64,000 nt of DNA from Bradyrhizobium canariense (GTDB taxonomy: Bacteria > Pseudomonadota > Alphaproteobacteria > Rhizobiales > Xanthobacteraceae): NCBI RefSeq assembly GCF_900105125.1, contig NZ_LT629750.1, positions 2,542,001 to 2,606,000 on the forward strand, written 5' to 3'. Numbering within the stretch: position 1 is the stretch's first letter; every line of letters starts with the position of its first letter. Below, one piece after another: positions 10,918-20,107 of the stretch. The notes under the pieces were generated by a model that was given only the letters and a program-made list of their open reading frames with translations, did not search any database and had not been told where the DNA came from. Both the position numbers and the translations under genes were made by a program.

Positions 10918-11706
10918 GTGCACCGCGCCGCATTCACGTCTGCTCGCAGAATATGTTTCGTTGCCGCGGTCGCCTGCTGGATATTACCAGCCGCAGCGCT
11001 TGCCGCCGATGCCACGATCAAGAACAGGACTGTCGAGGCCAGCGTGTTCCTCGATGACAAGATCAAGGCGGATGCGGCCTTGGCGGCAGATTGCCTGGCC
11101 GAGGGCAAAAAGTGGATCGACAAGAATGCCGCGGAGGCTGCGGCTTCGCGCAAGGAAGACCCGCAATTGTTTCGGGACGGCGGCTGGGATTTTGAGCGCA
11201 AATACGGCGTCCGCTCGGTTGTCGGCGATCGCTATGTCAGCATCATCCGGTCCGACTACATGGATACCCACGGCGCGCACCCGAATAGAGATGTTGACAC
11301 CATCCTGTGGGACACCACGATAAAGAAGCGCATCAGCATCCGGCCGTTCTTCACTGAAACCGCCGATAACGGCCCGACCATGAACGCAATGCTGAAAGCC
11401 GTGATTGCGTCGCTGAATGCCGAAAAGAAGAAACGCGAAGCCACCGAGACCGCCACGGCCGAGTGGTACAAGGGCCTCGAACCCAAACTGCTGAAGATCG
11501 GCGCGGTGACGTTTGCGCCCTCGACCGAGGCAGGCAAAAGCTCGGGCCTGACGTTTCACTATCCGCCCTACGCGGTCGGTCCCTATGTGGAAGGCGAATA
11601 TGTCGCGTTCGTGCCGTGGGCAACCCTGAAGCCGTATCTCACCCCGGAAGGCGAGAGGATTTTCGGCGGTGAACGGGCCAAGGCCGACGATGACGACCAG
11701 CAATGA
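10918..11706 (+). CDS. Exported DUF3298 (RsiV-type) protein
   Basis: 262 aa from GTG 10918. The first about 29 residues form a Sec signal peptide (positive start, hydrophobic core, cleavage near ALAA-DA). The mature part shows the DUF3298 pattern: YVSIIRSDYMDTHGAHPN, a mid region with DTTIKKRISIRPFF, and the C-terminal FHYPPYAVGPYVEGEYVAFVPW. The same domain forms the periplasmic half of the lysozyme-sensing anti-sigma RsiV, but here there is no membrane anchor after it. Its stop overlaps the meaB start by 4 bases, so it is locked into the mutase operon. Role unknown. Confidence 0.82.
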   Translation: MHRAAFTSARRICFVAAVACWILPAAALAADATIKNRTVEASVFLDDKIKADAALAADCLAEGKKWIDKNAAEAAASRKEDPQLFRDGGWDFERKYGVRSVVGDRYVSIIRSDYMDTHGAHPNRDVDTILWDTTIKKRISIRPFFTETADNGPTMNAMLKAVIASLNAEKKKREATETATAEWYKGLEPKLLKIGAVTFAPSTEAGKSSGLTFHYPPYAVGPYVEGEYVAFVPWATLKPYLTPEGERIFGGERAKADDDDQQ

Positions 11707-12689
11707 CTGATCGCAACCCACTCGATATCAGCAAACTGACAAAAGAGCTGCGCGCCGGCAACCGCGCGGCGCTGGCGCGTGCGATCACGCTGATCGAGAG
11801 CAGGCGTGGCGATCATCAGGCCGCGGCGCGCAATCTCGTACAGGCGCTGCTGCCCGACACCGGCAAGGCGATACGGGTCGGCATCACCGGCTCGCCCGGG
11901 GTCGGCAAATCCACCACCATCGACGCGCTCGGGATGTTCCTGATCGAACGCGGCCACAAGGTCGCCGTGCTCGCAGTGGACCCCTCCTCCGCCCGCACTG
12001 GCGGCTCGATCCTCGGCGACAAGACGCGGATGGCGCGGCTCTCGGCTTCCGACAACGCCTATATCCGGCCCTCGCCGGCCTCAGGCACGCTCGGCGGCGT
12101 CGCGGCGAAAACCCGAGAGGGCATGCTGCTGTGCGAGGCGGCCGGTTTCGACGTGGTGCTGGTCGAGACCGTCGGCATCGGGCAATCCGAGACCGCCGTC
12201 TGCGACATGACGGATTTTTTCCTGGCGCTGATGCTGCCGGGCGCGGGCGACGAGTTGCAGGGCATCAAGAAGGGCCTGGTCGAACTCGCCGACATGATCG
12301 CGGTCAACAAGGCCGACGGTGACAACATCAAGCGCGCCAATGCCGCGGCGGGCGAGTATCGCAGCGCGCTGCACATCCTCAGCGCCCGCTCCGAGCACTG
12401 GCACCCGCCGGTCGTGACCTATTCGGCGTTGACCGGTACTGGTATCGCCGAGCTCTGGCACAAAATCCTCGATCACCGCACCGCGATGAATGCATCCGGC
12501 GATTTCGCCGCGCGGCGGCGGCAGCAACAGGTGAAGTGGATGTGGTCGATGCTGGAGCAGCGGATGATGGCGCGGCTGCGCGCCGATCCGGCGATCCGCG
12601 CCAAAGTGAAAAAAACCGAAACAGAAGTCGCTGACGGCCGCATCGCGCCGGCGGTCGCGGCGGAGCAGATCGCGGAGATGCTGAAGTGA
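11703..12689 (+). CDS. meaB: Methylmalonyl-CoA mutase-associated GTPase MeaB (ArgK family)
   Basis: 328 aa G3E-class P-loop GTPase. Walker A GSPGVGKS at residues 63-70, switch regions VDPSSARTGGSILGDKTRM and VETVGIGQSETAV, and the guanine-specificity motif NKADG. MeaB gates cofactor loading and protects adenosylcobalamin mutase from inactivation. The location directly downstream of both mutase subunits confirms the role. It starts 4 bases inside the DUF3298 gene and its own stop overlaps the next start by 4 bases, showing tight coupling through three consecutive genes. Confidence 0.95.
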   Translation: MTDRNPLDISKLTKELRAGNRAALARAITLIESRRGDHQAAARNLVQALLPDTGKAIRVGITGSPGVGKSTTIDALGMFLIERGHKVAVLAVDPSSARTGGSILGDKTRMARLSASDNAYIRPSPASGTLGGVAAKTREGMLLCEAAGFDVVLVETVGIGQSETAVCDMTDFFLALMLPGAGDELQGIKKGLVELADMIAVNKADGDNIKRANAAAGEYRSALHILSARSEHWHPPVVTYSALTGTGIAELWHKILDHRTAMNASGDFAARRRQQQVKWMWSMLEQRMMARLRADPAIRAKVKKTETEVADGRIAPAVAAEQIAEMLK

Positions 12690-13342
12690 ACGAAAAGCTG
12701 CGCATTCTCTTGACCGGCTTCGGTCCGTTTCCCGGTGCGCCATTCAATCCAACGATGCCACTGGTGAAGCGGCTCACTCAACTCCGTCGCCCCGCTTTTA
12801 GCAGCGTCCAACTGACAAGTCATATTTTTCACGTCACCTATGACACGGTTGACCGCGAGTTGCCCAAGCTGATCGCTCAACTTCGCCCGCAGGCGCTGTT
12901 GATGTTCGGCCTCGCCGACCGCACAGCCCATGTCCGGATCGAAACCCGAGCCCGCAACGCCGTCACGACGCTATTCCCCGATGCGGACCGCAACCGTGCG
13001 CGAAAAGGCGCGATCGTCGGCGGCGCGGACGCCATGATGTTCGGCCCGCATACCGCGAAACTGCTGCGGGCGGCCGTGGGCACCGGGATCGACGCGCGCG
13101 TATCGCGCGATGCCGGCAGCTACCTCTGCAATTATCTGAGCTGGCGCGCGATCGAGGCCGTCCATGCCGATGGCGGGCTGCGCCTGGCTTCGTTCGTTCA
13201 CGTCCCCCTGCTCGCGCGCGACGAGACTTCACGGCAAAAAGGCACCTCCCGCATCACGCTCGACGAATTGGTCGATGCCGGCGAAGCGATGTTGATGGAA
13301 ATGGTGAAGCTGACGCGTGAGGCGGTCCGCGAGGCTGCGTGA
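12686..13342 (+). CDS. Pyroglutamyl-peptidase I-like (C15) protein
   Basis: 218 aa. Fold signatures of peptidase family C15: N-terminal ILLTGFGPFPGAPFNPT, the Glu region (VRIETRARN), the Cys nucleophile region SRDAGSYLCNYLSW and the His region ASFVHVPLL. All three members of the Glu-Cys-His triad therefore appear retained, although the sequence is divergent from classic Pcp. It would remove N-terminal pyroglutamate from peptides in the cytoplasm. It overlaps meaB by 4 bases as the last gene of the mutase operon. Confidence 0.82.
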   Translation: MNEKLRILLTGFGPFPGAPFNPTMPLVKRLTQLRRPAFSSVQLTSHIFHVTYDTVDRELPKLIAQLRPQALLMFGLADRTAHVRIETRARNAVTTLFPDADRNRARKGAIVGGADAMMFGPHTAKLLRAAVGTGIDARVSRDAGSYLCNYLSWRAIEAVHADGGLRLASFVHVPLLARDETSRQKGTSRITLDELVDAGEAMLMEMVKLTREAVREAA

Positions 13343-13498
13343 TTTCCGCCTCTCGCGGCTTGCTGGAACAGGTAAAAATTTAACCCTACCCTCAACAATC
13401 CGCCTTTCCTGCCCTCGCCTTTACGACGCCAGGCCGCATTTCTGCGTTACTTCAACGTCACGGCCACGCCTCTCGCGTCGCCGCCGGAAAGCGCGATC

Positions 13499-14869
13499 AT
13501 GGACGTCAACCGCCGCCATCTCATCGGGGCATCCGTTACCGGCGTCGCGGGCGCGTTAGCGATCTCGCCGGATGCCGCGCACGCAGCGCCGCTGACATCT
13601 GTGCTTGGACGTGACGCCACCCAGTATGGCGTCCGGCCCGGTAATCCCGACGATCAGACCCGCACCTTGCAGCGCGCGATCGATGAAGCCACGCGCGCGC
13701 AGATGCCGCTCGCATTGCCGCCGGGCGTCTATCGCACCGGCATGCTCCATCTTCAGAACGGCACCCAGCTTGTCGGCGTGCGCGGCGCCACCAAGCTCGT
13801 CTTCAACGGCGGCGCGTCGATGCTTTTGGGCGAAGGCGCTGGAAGTGTAGGCCTGACCGGCCTGACACTCGATGGCGGCGGCGTTCCGCTGCCGCCCCGG
13901 CGCGGCCTGGTGCATTGCCTCGGCGGACGCGACATCCGCATTGTCGATTGCGAGATCACAGGCAGCGGCGGAGCCGGCGTCTGGTTCGAGCAGGTTTCGG
14001 GCGACGTCAGCGGCAATATCATCACCCATACAGCCTCCACCGCCATCGTCTCATTCGACGCGCAGGGACTCTCGGTTTCGCGCAACACCATTGTCGGTAC
14101 CAGCGACAACGGCATCGAAATTCTGCGTACCGCCATTGGAGACGACGGCACGCTGGTGGCGGACAACCGCATCGAGGACATCAAGGCCGGCCCCGGCGGC
14201 TCCGGACAATACGGCAATGCCATCAACGCATTTCGCGCCGGCAACGTCATCGTGCGCGGCAATCGCATCCGCAACTGCGACTATTCGGCCGTGCGCGGCA
14301 ATTCGGCTTCCAACATCCAGATCACGGGCAACAGCGTCAGCGACGTTCGCGAAGTGGCGCTGTATTCCGAATTTTCGTTCGAGGGTGCCGTGATCGCCAA
14401 CAACACCGTGGATGGCGCAGCGTTCGGCGTCTCCGTCTGCAATTTCAACGAGGGCGGACGCCTTGCGGTGGTCCAGGGCAATCTCATCCGCAATCTGTTG
14501 CCGAAGCGGCCGATCGGCACCGCGCCCGATGATGACGCTGGCGTCGGTATCTATGTCGAGGCCGACAGTTCGGTCACCGGCAATGTAATCGAGAATGCGC
14601 CGTCATTCGGGATCATCACCGGCTGGGGCAAATATCTGCGCGACGTCGTGATATCCGGCAACGTGATCCGCAAAGCCTTCGTCGGCATCGGCGTATCCGT
14701 GGCCTCGGGCGCGGGCACGGTGCTCGTGAACACCAATGTGATTTCAGAAACCCCGCGGGGAGCCGTAGTGGGACTCGATCGCGCGCGTCCGATCACTCCC
14801 GATCTCGCCGCCGACGGCGCACCACGCTTTGCGCAGGTCGTGATCGGCACCAACGCGGTGAGAAGCTAG
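13499..14869 (+). CDS. Tat-exported parallel beta-helix protein, TIGR03808 family
   Basis: 456 aa. The N-terminus MDVNRRHLIGASVTGVAGAL is a twin-arginine signal with an A-x-A site near residue 28 (AHAAPL). The rest is an array of Asn/Gly-rich short repeats (SVSRNTIVGTSDNGIEIL, VISGNVIRKAFVGIGV), the pattern of right-handed parallel beta-helix (pectate-lyase-like) proteins. The opening DATQYGVRPGNPDDQTRTLQRAID is pectin-lyase-like. It matches the TIGR03808 twin-arginine repeat family, known from Bradyrhizobium and Rhodopseudomonas. No enzymatic activity is assigned. The stop codon TAG is shared with the left end of the IS630 element: T and A are the target dinucleotide, G is the first base of the element. 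The 156-bp gap upstream holds nothing recognisable. Confidence 0.88.
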   Translation: MDVNRRHLIGASVTGVAGALAISPDAAHAAPLTSVLGRDATQYGVRPGNPDDQTRTLQRAIDEATRAQMPLALPPGVYRTGMLHLQNGTQLVGVRGATKLVFNGGASMLLGEGAGSVGLTGLTLDGGGVPLPPRRGLVHCLGGRDIRIVDCEITGSGGAGVWFEQVSGDVSGNIITHTASTAIVSFDAQGLSVSRNTIVGTSDNGIEILRTAIGDDGTLVADNRIEDIKAGPGGSGQYGNAINAFRAGNVIVRGNRIRNCDYSAVRGNSASNIQITGNSVSDVREVALYSEFSFEGAVIANNTVDGAAFGVSVCNFNEGGRLAVVQGNLIRNLLPKRPIGTAPDDDAGVGIYVEADSSVTGNVIENAPSFGIITGWGKYLRDVVISGNVIRKAFVGIGVSVASGAGTVLVNTNVISETPRGAVVGLDRARPITPDLAADGAPRFAQVVIGTNAVRS

Positions 14870-16058
14870 TGTCCTGAACCAAAAGTTCGTGGCATTTTAG
14901 ACCTTAGCCGGCGAATTGTAAGCGCAGAAGCGTTCGATCGAGCTGAGAATGTCGTCGGCTGATTTGGTCCATCGGAACGGCCTCGGGTCGGCATTGTGAT
15001 GTTCGATGAATGACGTGATCTCGGCACGTAGCGCCGCCACGCTGCGATAGATGCCGCGCCTGATCTTGCGCTCGGTGATGAGTGCGAAGAAGCGTTCGAG
15101 CTGATTGAGCCAGGATGAACTGGTCGGCGTCAGGTGAACGTGCCAGCGCGGCCTCTTGGCCAACCAGTTGCGGATCAGCGGCGTTTTGTGGGTTGCGTAA
15201 TTGTCCATGACGAGATGAACGTCCAGATCGTCTGGAACAGCGGCTTCGATCTCATCGAGAAACTTGCGGAACTCCTTGGCGCGATGGCGTCCATAGCACT
15301 TGCCGATGATCCGGCCGGTTGCGATGTCGAGGGCGGCAAACAGGGATGTGGTGCCATGGCGCTTGTAGTCGTGACTATGGCGCGCCGGCTGGCCGGGTCG
15401 CATGGGCAGCATGGGCTGGCTACGATCCAGGGCCTGGATCTGCGACTTCTCATCGACGCACAGCACGATGGCGCGCTCGGGCGGCGCCACGTAGAGGCCG
15501 ACGACATCGCGAACCTTGGCGACGAAATCAGGGTCGGTTGAGAGTTTGAAAGTCTCCAGCCGGTGCGGTTGCAGGCCGAAGGCGCGCCATATCCGCTGTA
15601 CCGTGGAGACTGACAGCCCACAGGCCCGAGCCATGCCGCGCGAACTCCAATGGGTGGCGTCGGCGGGCTTGGTCTCAAGGGTGCGGACGATCACCGCCTC
15701 GATCCGGGTATCCTCGATGGTGCGCGGCGTCCCCGATCGCGGCTCGTCCCAAAGACCTTCAAGCCGATGCTCGGCGAAGCGCCGCCGCCACTTGCCAACC
15801 GTGTCGGGATCAACACCCAGGCGGGCCGCCACAACCTTACTCTGCTCGCCGTCGGCACAGGCCAAGACGATCCGGGCTCGTAGCGCCAAGGCCTGCGCCG
15901 TGCTTCGGCGTGAGGCCAGCGACGTCAACTCAGCGCGTTCCACCTCATCCAACTCCAGCGGAGCAAAGCGTCGACCCATCGCCAATCCTCCCCAAAATCT
16001 GGAGAGTCCGCTATCATCGAGTCGATTTAGAGTCCGCCGAACTTCTGATTCAGGACAC
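14869..16058. mobile_element. IS630-family insertion sequence, complete
   Basis: 1190-bp element with one transposase gene. Ends: left GTGTCCTGAACCAAAAGTTC, right (reverse complement) GTGTCCTGAATCAGAAGTTC; the first 21 bases match at 19 positions. A TA dinucleotide flanks both ends (14867-14868 and 16059-16060), the target duplication expected for IS630/Tc1-mariner elements. The transposase is full length, so the element looks intact and recent. It sits between the converging TIGR03808 and TIGR03809 genes. Confidence 0.95.
14897..15985 (-). CDS. IS630 transposase
   Basis: 362 aa. N-terminal helix-turn-helix region ([22 protein letters not shown], then winged helix [21 protein letters not shown]). 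The DDE catalytic core follows: [11 protein letters not shown] (first Asp), [11 protein letters not shown] (second Asp) and [17 protein letters not shown] (Glu). All catalytic acids are present and no frameshift is seen, so the enzyme should be active. It inserts the element at TA sites. Confidence 0.95.
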   Translation of the reverse strand: MAMGRRFAPLELDEVERAELTSLASRRSTAQALALRARIVLACADGEQSKVVAARLGVDPDTVGKWRRRFAEHRLEGLWDEPRSGTPRTIEDTRIEAVIVRTLETKPADATHWSSRGMARACGLSVSTVQRIWRAFGLQPHRLETFKLSTDPDFVAKVRDVVGLYVAPPERAIVLCVDEKSQIQALDRSQPMLPMRPGQPARHSHDYKRHGTTSLFAALDIATGRIIGKCYGRHRAKEFRKFLDEIEAAVPDDLDVHLVMDNYATHKTPLIRNWLAKRPRWHVHLTPTSSSWLNQLERFFALITERKIRRGIYRSVAALRAEITSFIEHHNADPRPFRWTKSADDILSSIERFCAYNSPAKV

Positions 16059-16066
16059 TAGCCTCG

Positions 16067-16615
16067 TTACAGCGTATGGCGCAGCAACGGATAGCGTTCC
16101 TGTATTCGGGCGATATCGAGCAAGACCTGCGATGCGGTGTCCAGGGCAACGTCTGAGGTCGGAGACAGGTCCGGTTCGAAGGCCGCCAGATCAATCGCTG
16201 GCACGGAAGGCGCTTCGTTCGAAGAAGCATGCAGCGAAACGCCGATGGCTTGAGAAACCGCGGCAAGAACCGATCGTGATATCTCGGCTGAAACGGGCGC
16301 GGGCTGCGGCGAGAGCGCGCGAATCCGGCGCGACAGTCCATCGGCGCGCGGCAGCGGCGTCACTCTGGTGCGGCCAAGCCAGGAGATGTCGATCTCGATA
16401 TTTTCCCGCGAAGCCTCCCGTCGGAGCAAATCGCGCCACGTTTCCACGGCGGCCTTCGCTTCCTGAATGTTTTCGAGAAAAGCGCGTTCGCTGTGATAAC
16501 GGCGCCAGCGGCCGGTTTCGAACAATTCCGTGAGATGTTCCAGCCGCTTCTCGGCCAGGTTGCACCAGCGCGCGACAATCTCGCGGCCCCGTGCCACGTC
16601 CGGTCGGTGTGTCAT
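16067..16615 (-). CDS. TIGR03809 family protein
   Basis: 182 aa, no signal peptide. The N-terminus MTHRPDVARGREIVARWC and the segment LTELFETGRWRRYHSE match what I recall of the TIGR03809 family, a short conserved hypothetical of Bradyrhizobium/Rhodopseudomonas usually found beside TIGR03808. The N-terminal half is predicted helical and Arg/Glu rich; the C-terminal half is a low-complexity linker and a helix. It is convergent with TIGR03808 and now separated from it by the IS630 element, which ends 8 bases beyond its stop. Function unknown. Confidence 0.78.
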   Translation of the reverse strand: MTHRPDVARGREIVARWCNLAEKRLEHLTELFETGRWRRYHSERAFLENIQEAKAAVETWRDLLRREASRENIEIDISWLGRTRVTPLPRADGLSRRIRALSPQPAPVSAEISRSVLAAVSQAIGVSLHASSNEAPSVPAIDLAAFEPDLSPTSDVALDTASQVLLDIARIQERYPLLRHTL

Positions 16616-16873
16616 ACATTAGCCCGTAAGAGGAGAACGGACGCAGACGCAACCGAACCGAATCAATTGGACGTGACAGGTATATTCTGTGGAAAACTTT
16701 TCCTTTGTCCAGTGAGTGACATTGGTCCGCGTCGGCGATCGGCAAAAAGTCGGGGAAATGCGGAGGTTGCCCGCGCGTTCACGGTCAAGCCGCCCCGGCC
16801 GCATGGCGGTCCCGCGTCCGGCCCTACCGAAAATCGTAGTCTGATTTTGCGGTAAACGGCCACCAAAATGAAA

Positions 16874-16903
16874 GACCCGTCCGGGGGGACAACCGGACGG
16901 GTC
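16874..16903 (-). terminator. Rho-independent terminator for the subtilase operon
   Basis: Perfect 11-bp inverted repeat GACCCGTCCGG / CCGGACGGGTC with an 8-base loop. Read leftward, the stem is followed by TTTCATTTT. It lies about 155 bases past the stop of the subtilase gene and before the TIGR03809 start. The rest of 16616-17059 holds no gene. Confidence 0.7.
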
Positions 16904-17059
16904 AAGCTATATGGGCGCTGGGGTGGATGGGCGCTCGCGCCGGATACAGCCTATGGGGAGGGATTACCGCTCCCACATAATTTGTGTCGCGGGAGGCTGC
17001 CGGCACGTTCAAAGGTTCAGCGGATTTTTTTCTCCCTGGCAGGGAGCTTCGCCGGCCAA

Positions 17060-18787
17060 TTATTGCGCCGCAGGACGACCGGCTTCGCCGACCGCCGGCT
17101 TGTCCGCCGCTATCGCTGGCTGATTCAGCGCCCTGGTCGCGGGAACACTTTGTGGGTCCAAGGTTTTTTCCGTGGTGACTTTTTCGGTGGCGGGTTTATC
17201 GGAAGCCGCCGCAACCGACGGCGCCTGCGTATTCGCCACAGCGATGACTGCCGCATAGGCATCAGCCTCGCCGGCGCCGAACAGGTCATCCCGCCCTGGT
17301 GTGCCCAGATCGTGTGCGGTTTTCGTCAGGATCCCGCGCACTTCTTCCGGCTTCAAGGCCGGGTTCCGTTCCAGCACCAAGGCTGCGAGGCCGCTGATAT
17401 AAGCGGCGGAGAACGAGGTGCCTGACGTCATCTGATATTTGTCATCGGGCGCCGGCAGGAAGATATCGACGCCGGGAGCCGCAACCGCGATATAGCCGCC
17501 GCGGTTCGACGCCGAAAAAAGCTTGTCCTGGGCATCGGTGGCGCTGACGGCAATCACGTCTGCATTGGCGGCCGGGTAAAGCGGCGGAGATTTCGGTCCT
17601 GCGTTGCCGGCGGCGGCAACCATCACAATGCCCTTTGCCGCCACTGCTGCGATGCCACGCTCGATCAGCGCGTCCTTCGGACCGGCAAAACTCATATTGA
17701 TGATCTGCGCGCCATGTCCAGCCGCATAGTCGAGGCCCTTCAGGATGATGAAGGAAGTACTCTCCGCACCATTCGCGGCCACGCCGAAAGCACGGATCGC
17801 CAAAATCTTCGCGGCCGGCGCGCTTCCCATCAACCGCGCATGCGCAACGATCGCCCCCGCAATGCCGGTGCCGTGGGGGTGCGGGCCTTCCTTGCTGCCG
17901 AGGGCATCGAAGGAGTCCGCGATCGCGTTTGTCAGTTCAGGATGTTTGACGTCGATTCCGGAATCGATCACGGCGACCCTGACATTGGCGCCGTGCACGA
18001 GCGTATGCGCCTCGGGCAACCGGAGTTTCGCCAGCGCGTATTGCGCGGGATCGCCCTCGGTCAGTGCTGCCTTTTGGTCCTGCAGGACATAACGGAAATT
18101 CGGCTGTACCGAGCGAACGCTCGCGTCGGTGGCGAGTTCGCGGCTCGCGGTCTCAACCGAGCGGCGATCGGTGACGCGGAACAGGCCGATGGTGCCGCCG
18201 ATCAACGGGAAATTCTGCGATTGCAGGCGCGCCAGACCGTGACGCCGTGCCAGCTCATCGGCCTGCGCATCGGATAGCGTCCCGTCGATCTCGGCCACGA
18301 TTTGATTGGGGATGGTACGCAAATTGAGCGCCGCTTGCGGCGCACCGCGGCGAGGATCGCCTCCCCTCCCTCTCGCCGTCGCACCTGCGCCGCCATCGGC
18401 CAGCGAAACCGGCTGATCCCAGCACGCCGCATCGCCGCCGACGTCGTCGCAAACCGGATAAAGGTTGGGCGAATAGTGCAGATACGGAAGCGTCGATCGC
18501 ACGCCGATCCGCGGCACCGATCTCATTGAGGAGATCCTTGCACCGGCGCCGGGCGTGCCCCTGCCGACATTTGTCACCACTCTGCCGGCGATGTTGGGGT
18601 TGACCCGCGGCGCAATGTTCGAATTGATCCTCGGAAGCCGTGGTCCGATATTGAGGTTCGGCGAGCGCATGATGCTTTGCGCGTGAACCATCGAACCGCC
18701 GAGACACGCTAACAGCACTACTGCAGAAGCCGTCAGCGCCGCGACGGCACGCGCCTTCATCCGCCAATTGGCACAATTGTGCGTCAT
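17060..18787 (-). CDS. Secreted subtilisin-like serine protease (S8)
   Basis: 575 aa. Signal peptide to about residue 36 (ends MVHAQ), then a linker with Asn/Pro/Arg-rich repeats (NIGPRLPRINSNIAPRVNPN). A prodomain-like segment follows around residues 155-235 (NQIVAEIDGTLSDAQADELA ... VRSVQPNFRYVLQ), then the S8 catalytic domain. The triad is complete: D275 in VAVIDSGID, H305 in PHPHGTGIAG, S458 in TSGTSFSAA. The oxyanion Asn lies in MVAAAGNAG. The C-terminal 60 residues are Ala/Thr/Pro rich. It is the third gene after an ECF sigma factor and its anti-sigma, 49 bp downstream, so it is probably under that sigma factor's control. Confidence 0.92.
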   Translation of the reverse strand: MTHNCANWRMKARAVAALTASAVVLLACLGGSMVHAQSIMRSPNLNIGPRLPRINSNIAPRVNPNIAGRVVTNVGRGTPGAGARISSMRSVPRIGVRSTLPYLHYSPNLYPVCDDVGGDAACWDQPVSLADGGAGATARGRGGDPRRGAPQAALNLRTIPNQIVAEIDGTLSDAQADELARRHGLARLQSQNFPLIGGTIGLFRVTDRRSVETASRELATDASVRSVQPNFRYVLQDQKAALTEGDPAQYALAKLRLPEAHTLVHGANVRVAVIDSGIDVKHPELTNAIADSFDALGSKEGPHPHGTGIAGAIVAHARLMGSAPAAKILAIRAFGVAANGAESTSFIILKGLDYAAGHGAQIINMSFAGPKDALIERGIAAVAAKGIVMVAAAGNAGPKSPPLYPAANADVIAVSATDAQDKLFSASNRGGYIAVAAPGVDIFLPAPDDKYQMTSGTSFSAAYISGLAALVLERNPALKPEEVRGILTKTAHDLGTPGRDDLFGAGEADAYAAVIAVANTQAPSVAAASDKPATEKVTTEKTLDPQSVPATRALNQPAIAADKPAVGEAGRPAAQ

Positions 18788-18836
18788 GAGACCTCGGTAT
18801 GCGTCAGTGAAATGTTCTGGCGCGAAACCGTCGTGG

Positions 18837-19541
18837 CTACGGTGTAGCCACCGCGAGACCGACGATCTTTTCGCCTTGCAGTCTGCTCATCAGACCGGCA
18901 ACTTCCTGCTTCGACATCGCCCGATTGCCGAATTGCAACCGAAACAGGCCGCCCGGCGTGTCGATGATCGACGCATGATAGCTGTCGAGCAGTGCCGTGA
19001 TATCGGCGACCCGGGCATCCGGCGCGAACCGCACCAGCGCGCGCGGCGGCGTCTCCGGCCCCACTGACCGGATGATGGGTTCGTTCTGGCTCAGCGACGC
19101 GGTCTGGAAAGACGCCTGCTGCTGGTTCTTCACCAGCACCGCGCCGATCACACCCGCCTGCAGCAATAGCGCCAGCGCACCGAGACCGGCCGACCAGGCC
19201 AGCGTACGTGGCGAGAGCCGGGCGAAAAACCCGGCGATCCTGGCCGAGAGATTGAGCGACATCGACGGTTTGCGTGGCGGCTCGCCGTCGATGGCGACAA
19301 AAAGCTTCTGCATGGCGCGCGCGGACGGTGCGCCGAGGCTTTCATTGAGACCGATGGTCTCGGCATATTCTTCCTGGATCGCGGCATATTGCTTCGCGAG
19401 TCCGGGATCGCGCGCGAGCGCTTCTTCCACGCGCTTGGCGTCGCGCGCGTTCAGCGTGCCGGCTGCATGCCATGGCAACAGCATTTCTGTTTCACCGGGC
19501 TCATGGGGCTCTTGCTGCAGCATTTTTTTCATTGCCATCAT
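18837..19541 (-). CDS. Membrane anti-sigma factor with prodomain-like periplasmic domain
   Basis: 234 aa. The N-terminal about 75 residues (ETEMLLPWHAAGTLNARDAK) have the helical layout of anti-sigma domains but lack a clear Cys-based zinc motif. One membrane helix lies at about residues 114-135 (LAWSAGLGALALLLQAGVIG). The C-terminal about 70 residues (RALVRFAPDARVADITALLD ... SIIDTPGGLFRLQF) look like the fervidolysin/I9-type prodomain seen in subtilases. Its start overlaps the sigma stop by 4 bases. Known logic: the cytoplasmic part sequesters the sigma factor and the outer part senses a signal. The resemblance to the downstream protease's own prodomain is an inference from pattern, not alignment. 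Confidence 0.8.
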   Translation of the reverse strand: MMAMKKMLQQEPHEPGETEMLLPWHAAGTLNARDAKRVEEALARDPGLAKQYAAIQEEYAETIGLNESLGAPSARAMQKLFVAIDGEPPRKPSMSLNLSARIAGFFARLSPRTLAWSAGLGALALLLQAGVIGAVLVKNQQQASFQTASLSQNEPIIRSVGPETPPRALVRFAPDARVADITALLDSYHASIIDTPGGLFRLQFGNRAMSKQEVAGLMSRLQGEKIVGLAVATP

Positions 19542-20107
19542 GGCCAGCCTCGTTCCACGCCGGCTGCCTTCAGCAGTTCGGCAAGTTTTTTGCGTGCATA
19601 AAACAGGCGCGTCTTCACGGTGTTTTCCGGAATGCCGACGATTTCAGCCACCTCTTCCACTGATTTCTCGTGGTAGTAGACAAGATCGACGATCTCCCGG
19701 TGATCCGGCGAAAGTGAGCTCAGGCACTTGCGCAACGCTTGACTGGTATCCTTCTTCTGCACCGTCACTTCGGGATCGTCGGACGTATCCTCGATCGCGT
19801 TGGCGGCTTCGTCTTCCAGCTCAAGGTCCTTCCTGCGGCGTAGCGCGGAAAGGGCCTTGAATCGCGTAATCGCCAGCAACCAGGTGGAAACGGCGGATCG
19901 GCCTTCGAACTTGCCGGCCTGGCGCCACACATCAAGAAAGACCTCGCTGATGAGGTCCTCCGCGATCTGTTCGTCCCGCACGAGACGAATCCCAAAGCGG
20001 AACACCCTGACATGGTGCCTTCCGTACAGCACCTGCATGGCGAGCCGGTCGCCTTGAGCGATCCGAGCGATCAGGACGTCATCCGAAGCCGCCTGTGTCG
20101 CACTCAA
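19538..20107 (-). CDS. ECF RNA polymerase sigma factor
   Basis: 189 aa. Sigma region 2 (LYGRHHVRVFRFGIRLVRDE, AEDLISEVFLDVWRQAGKFE, STWLLAITRFKALSALRRRK) and region 4 (LSPDHREIVDLVYYHEKSVE, IPENTVKTRLFYARKKL) are joined by a short acidic linker, with no region 1 or 3. The only start consistent with the family is a TTG at 20105-20107, since the next ATG is inside region 2. It is the first gene of the sigma/anti-sigma/subtilase operon. The target promoter sequence could not be recognised upstream. Confidence 0.9.
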   Translation of the reverse strand: MSATQAASDDVLIARIAQGDRLAMQVLYGRHHVRVFRFGIRLVRDEQIAEDLISEVFLDVWRQAGKFEGRSAVSTWLLAITRFKALSALRRRKDLELEDEAANAIEDTSDDPEVTVQKKDTSQALRKCLSSLSPDHREIVDLVYYHEKSVEEVAEIVGIPENTVKTRLFYARKKLAELLKAAGVERGWP

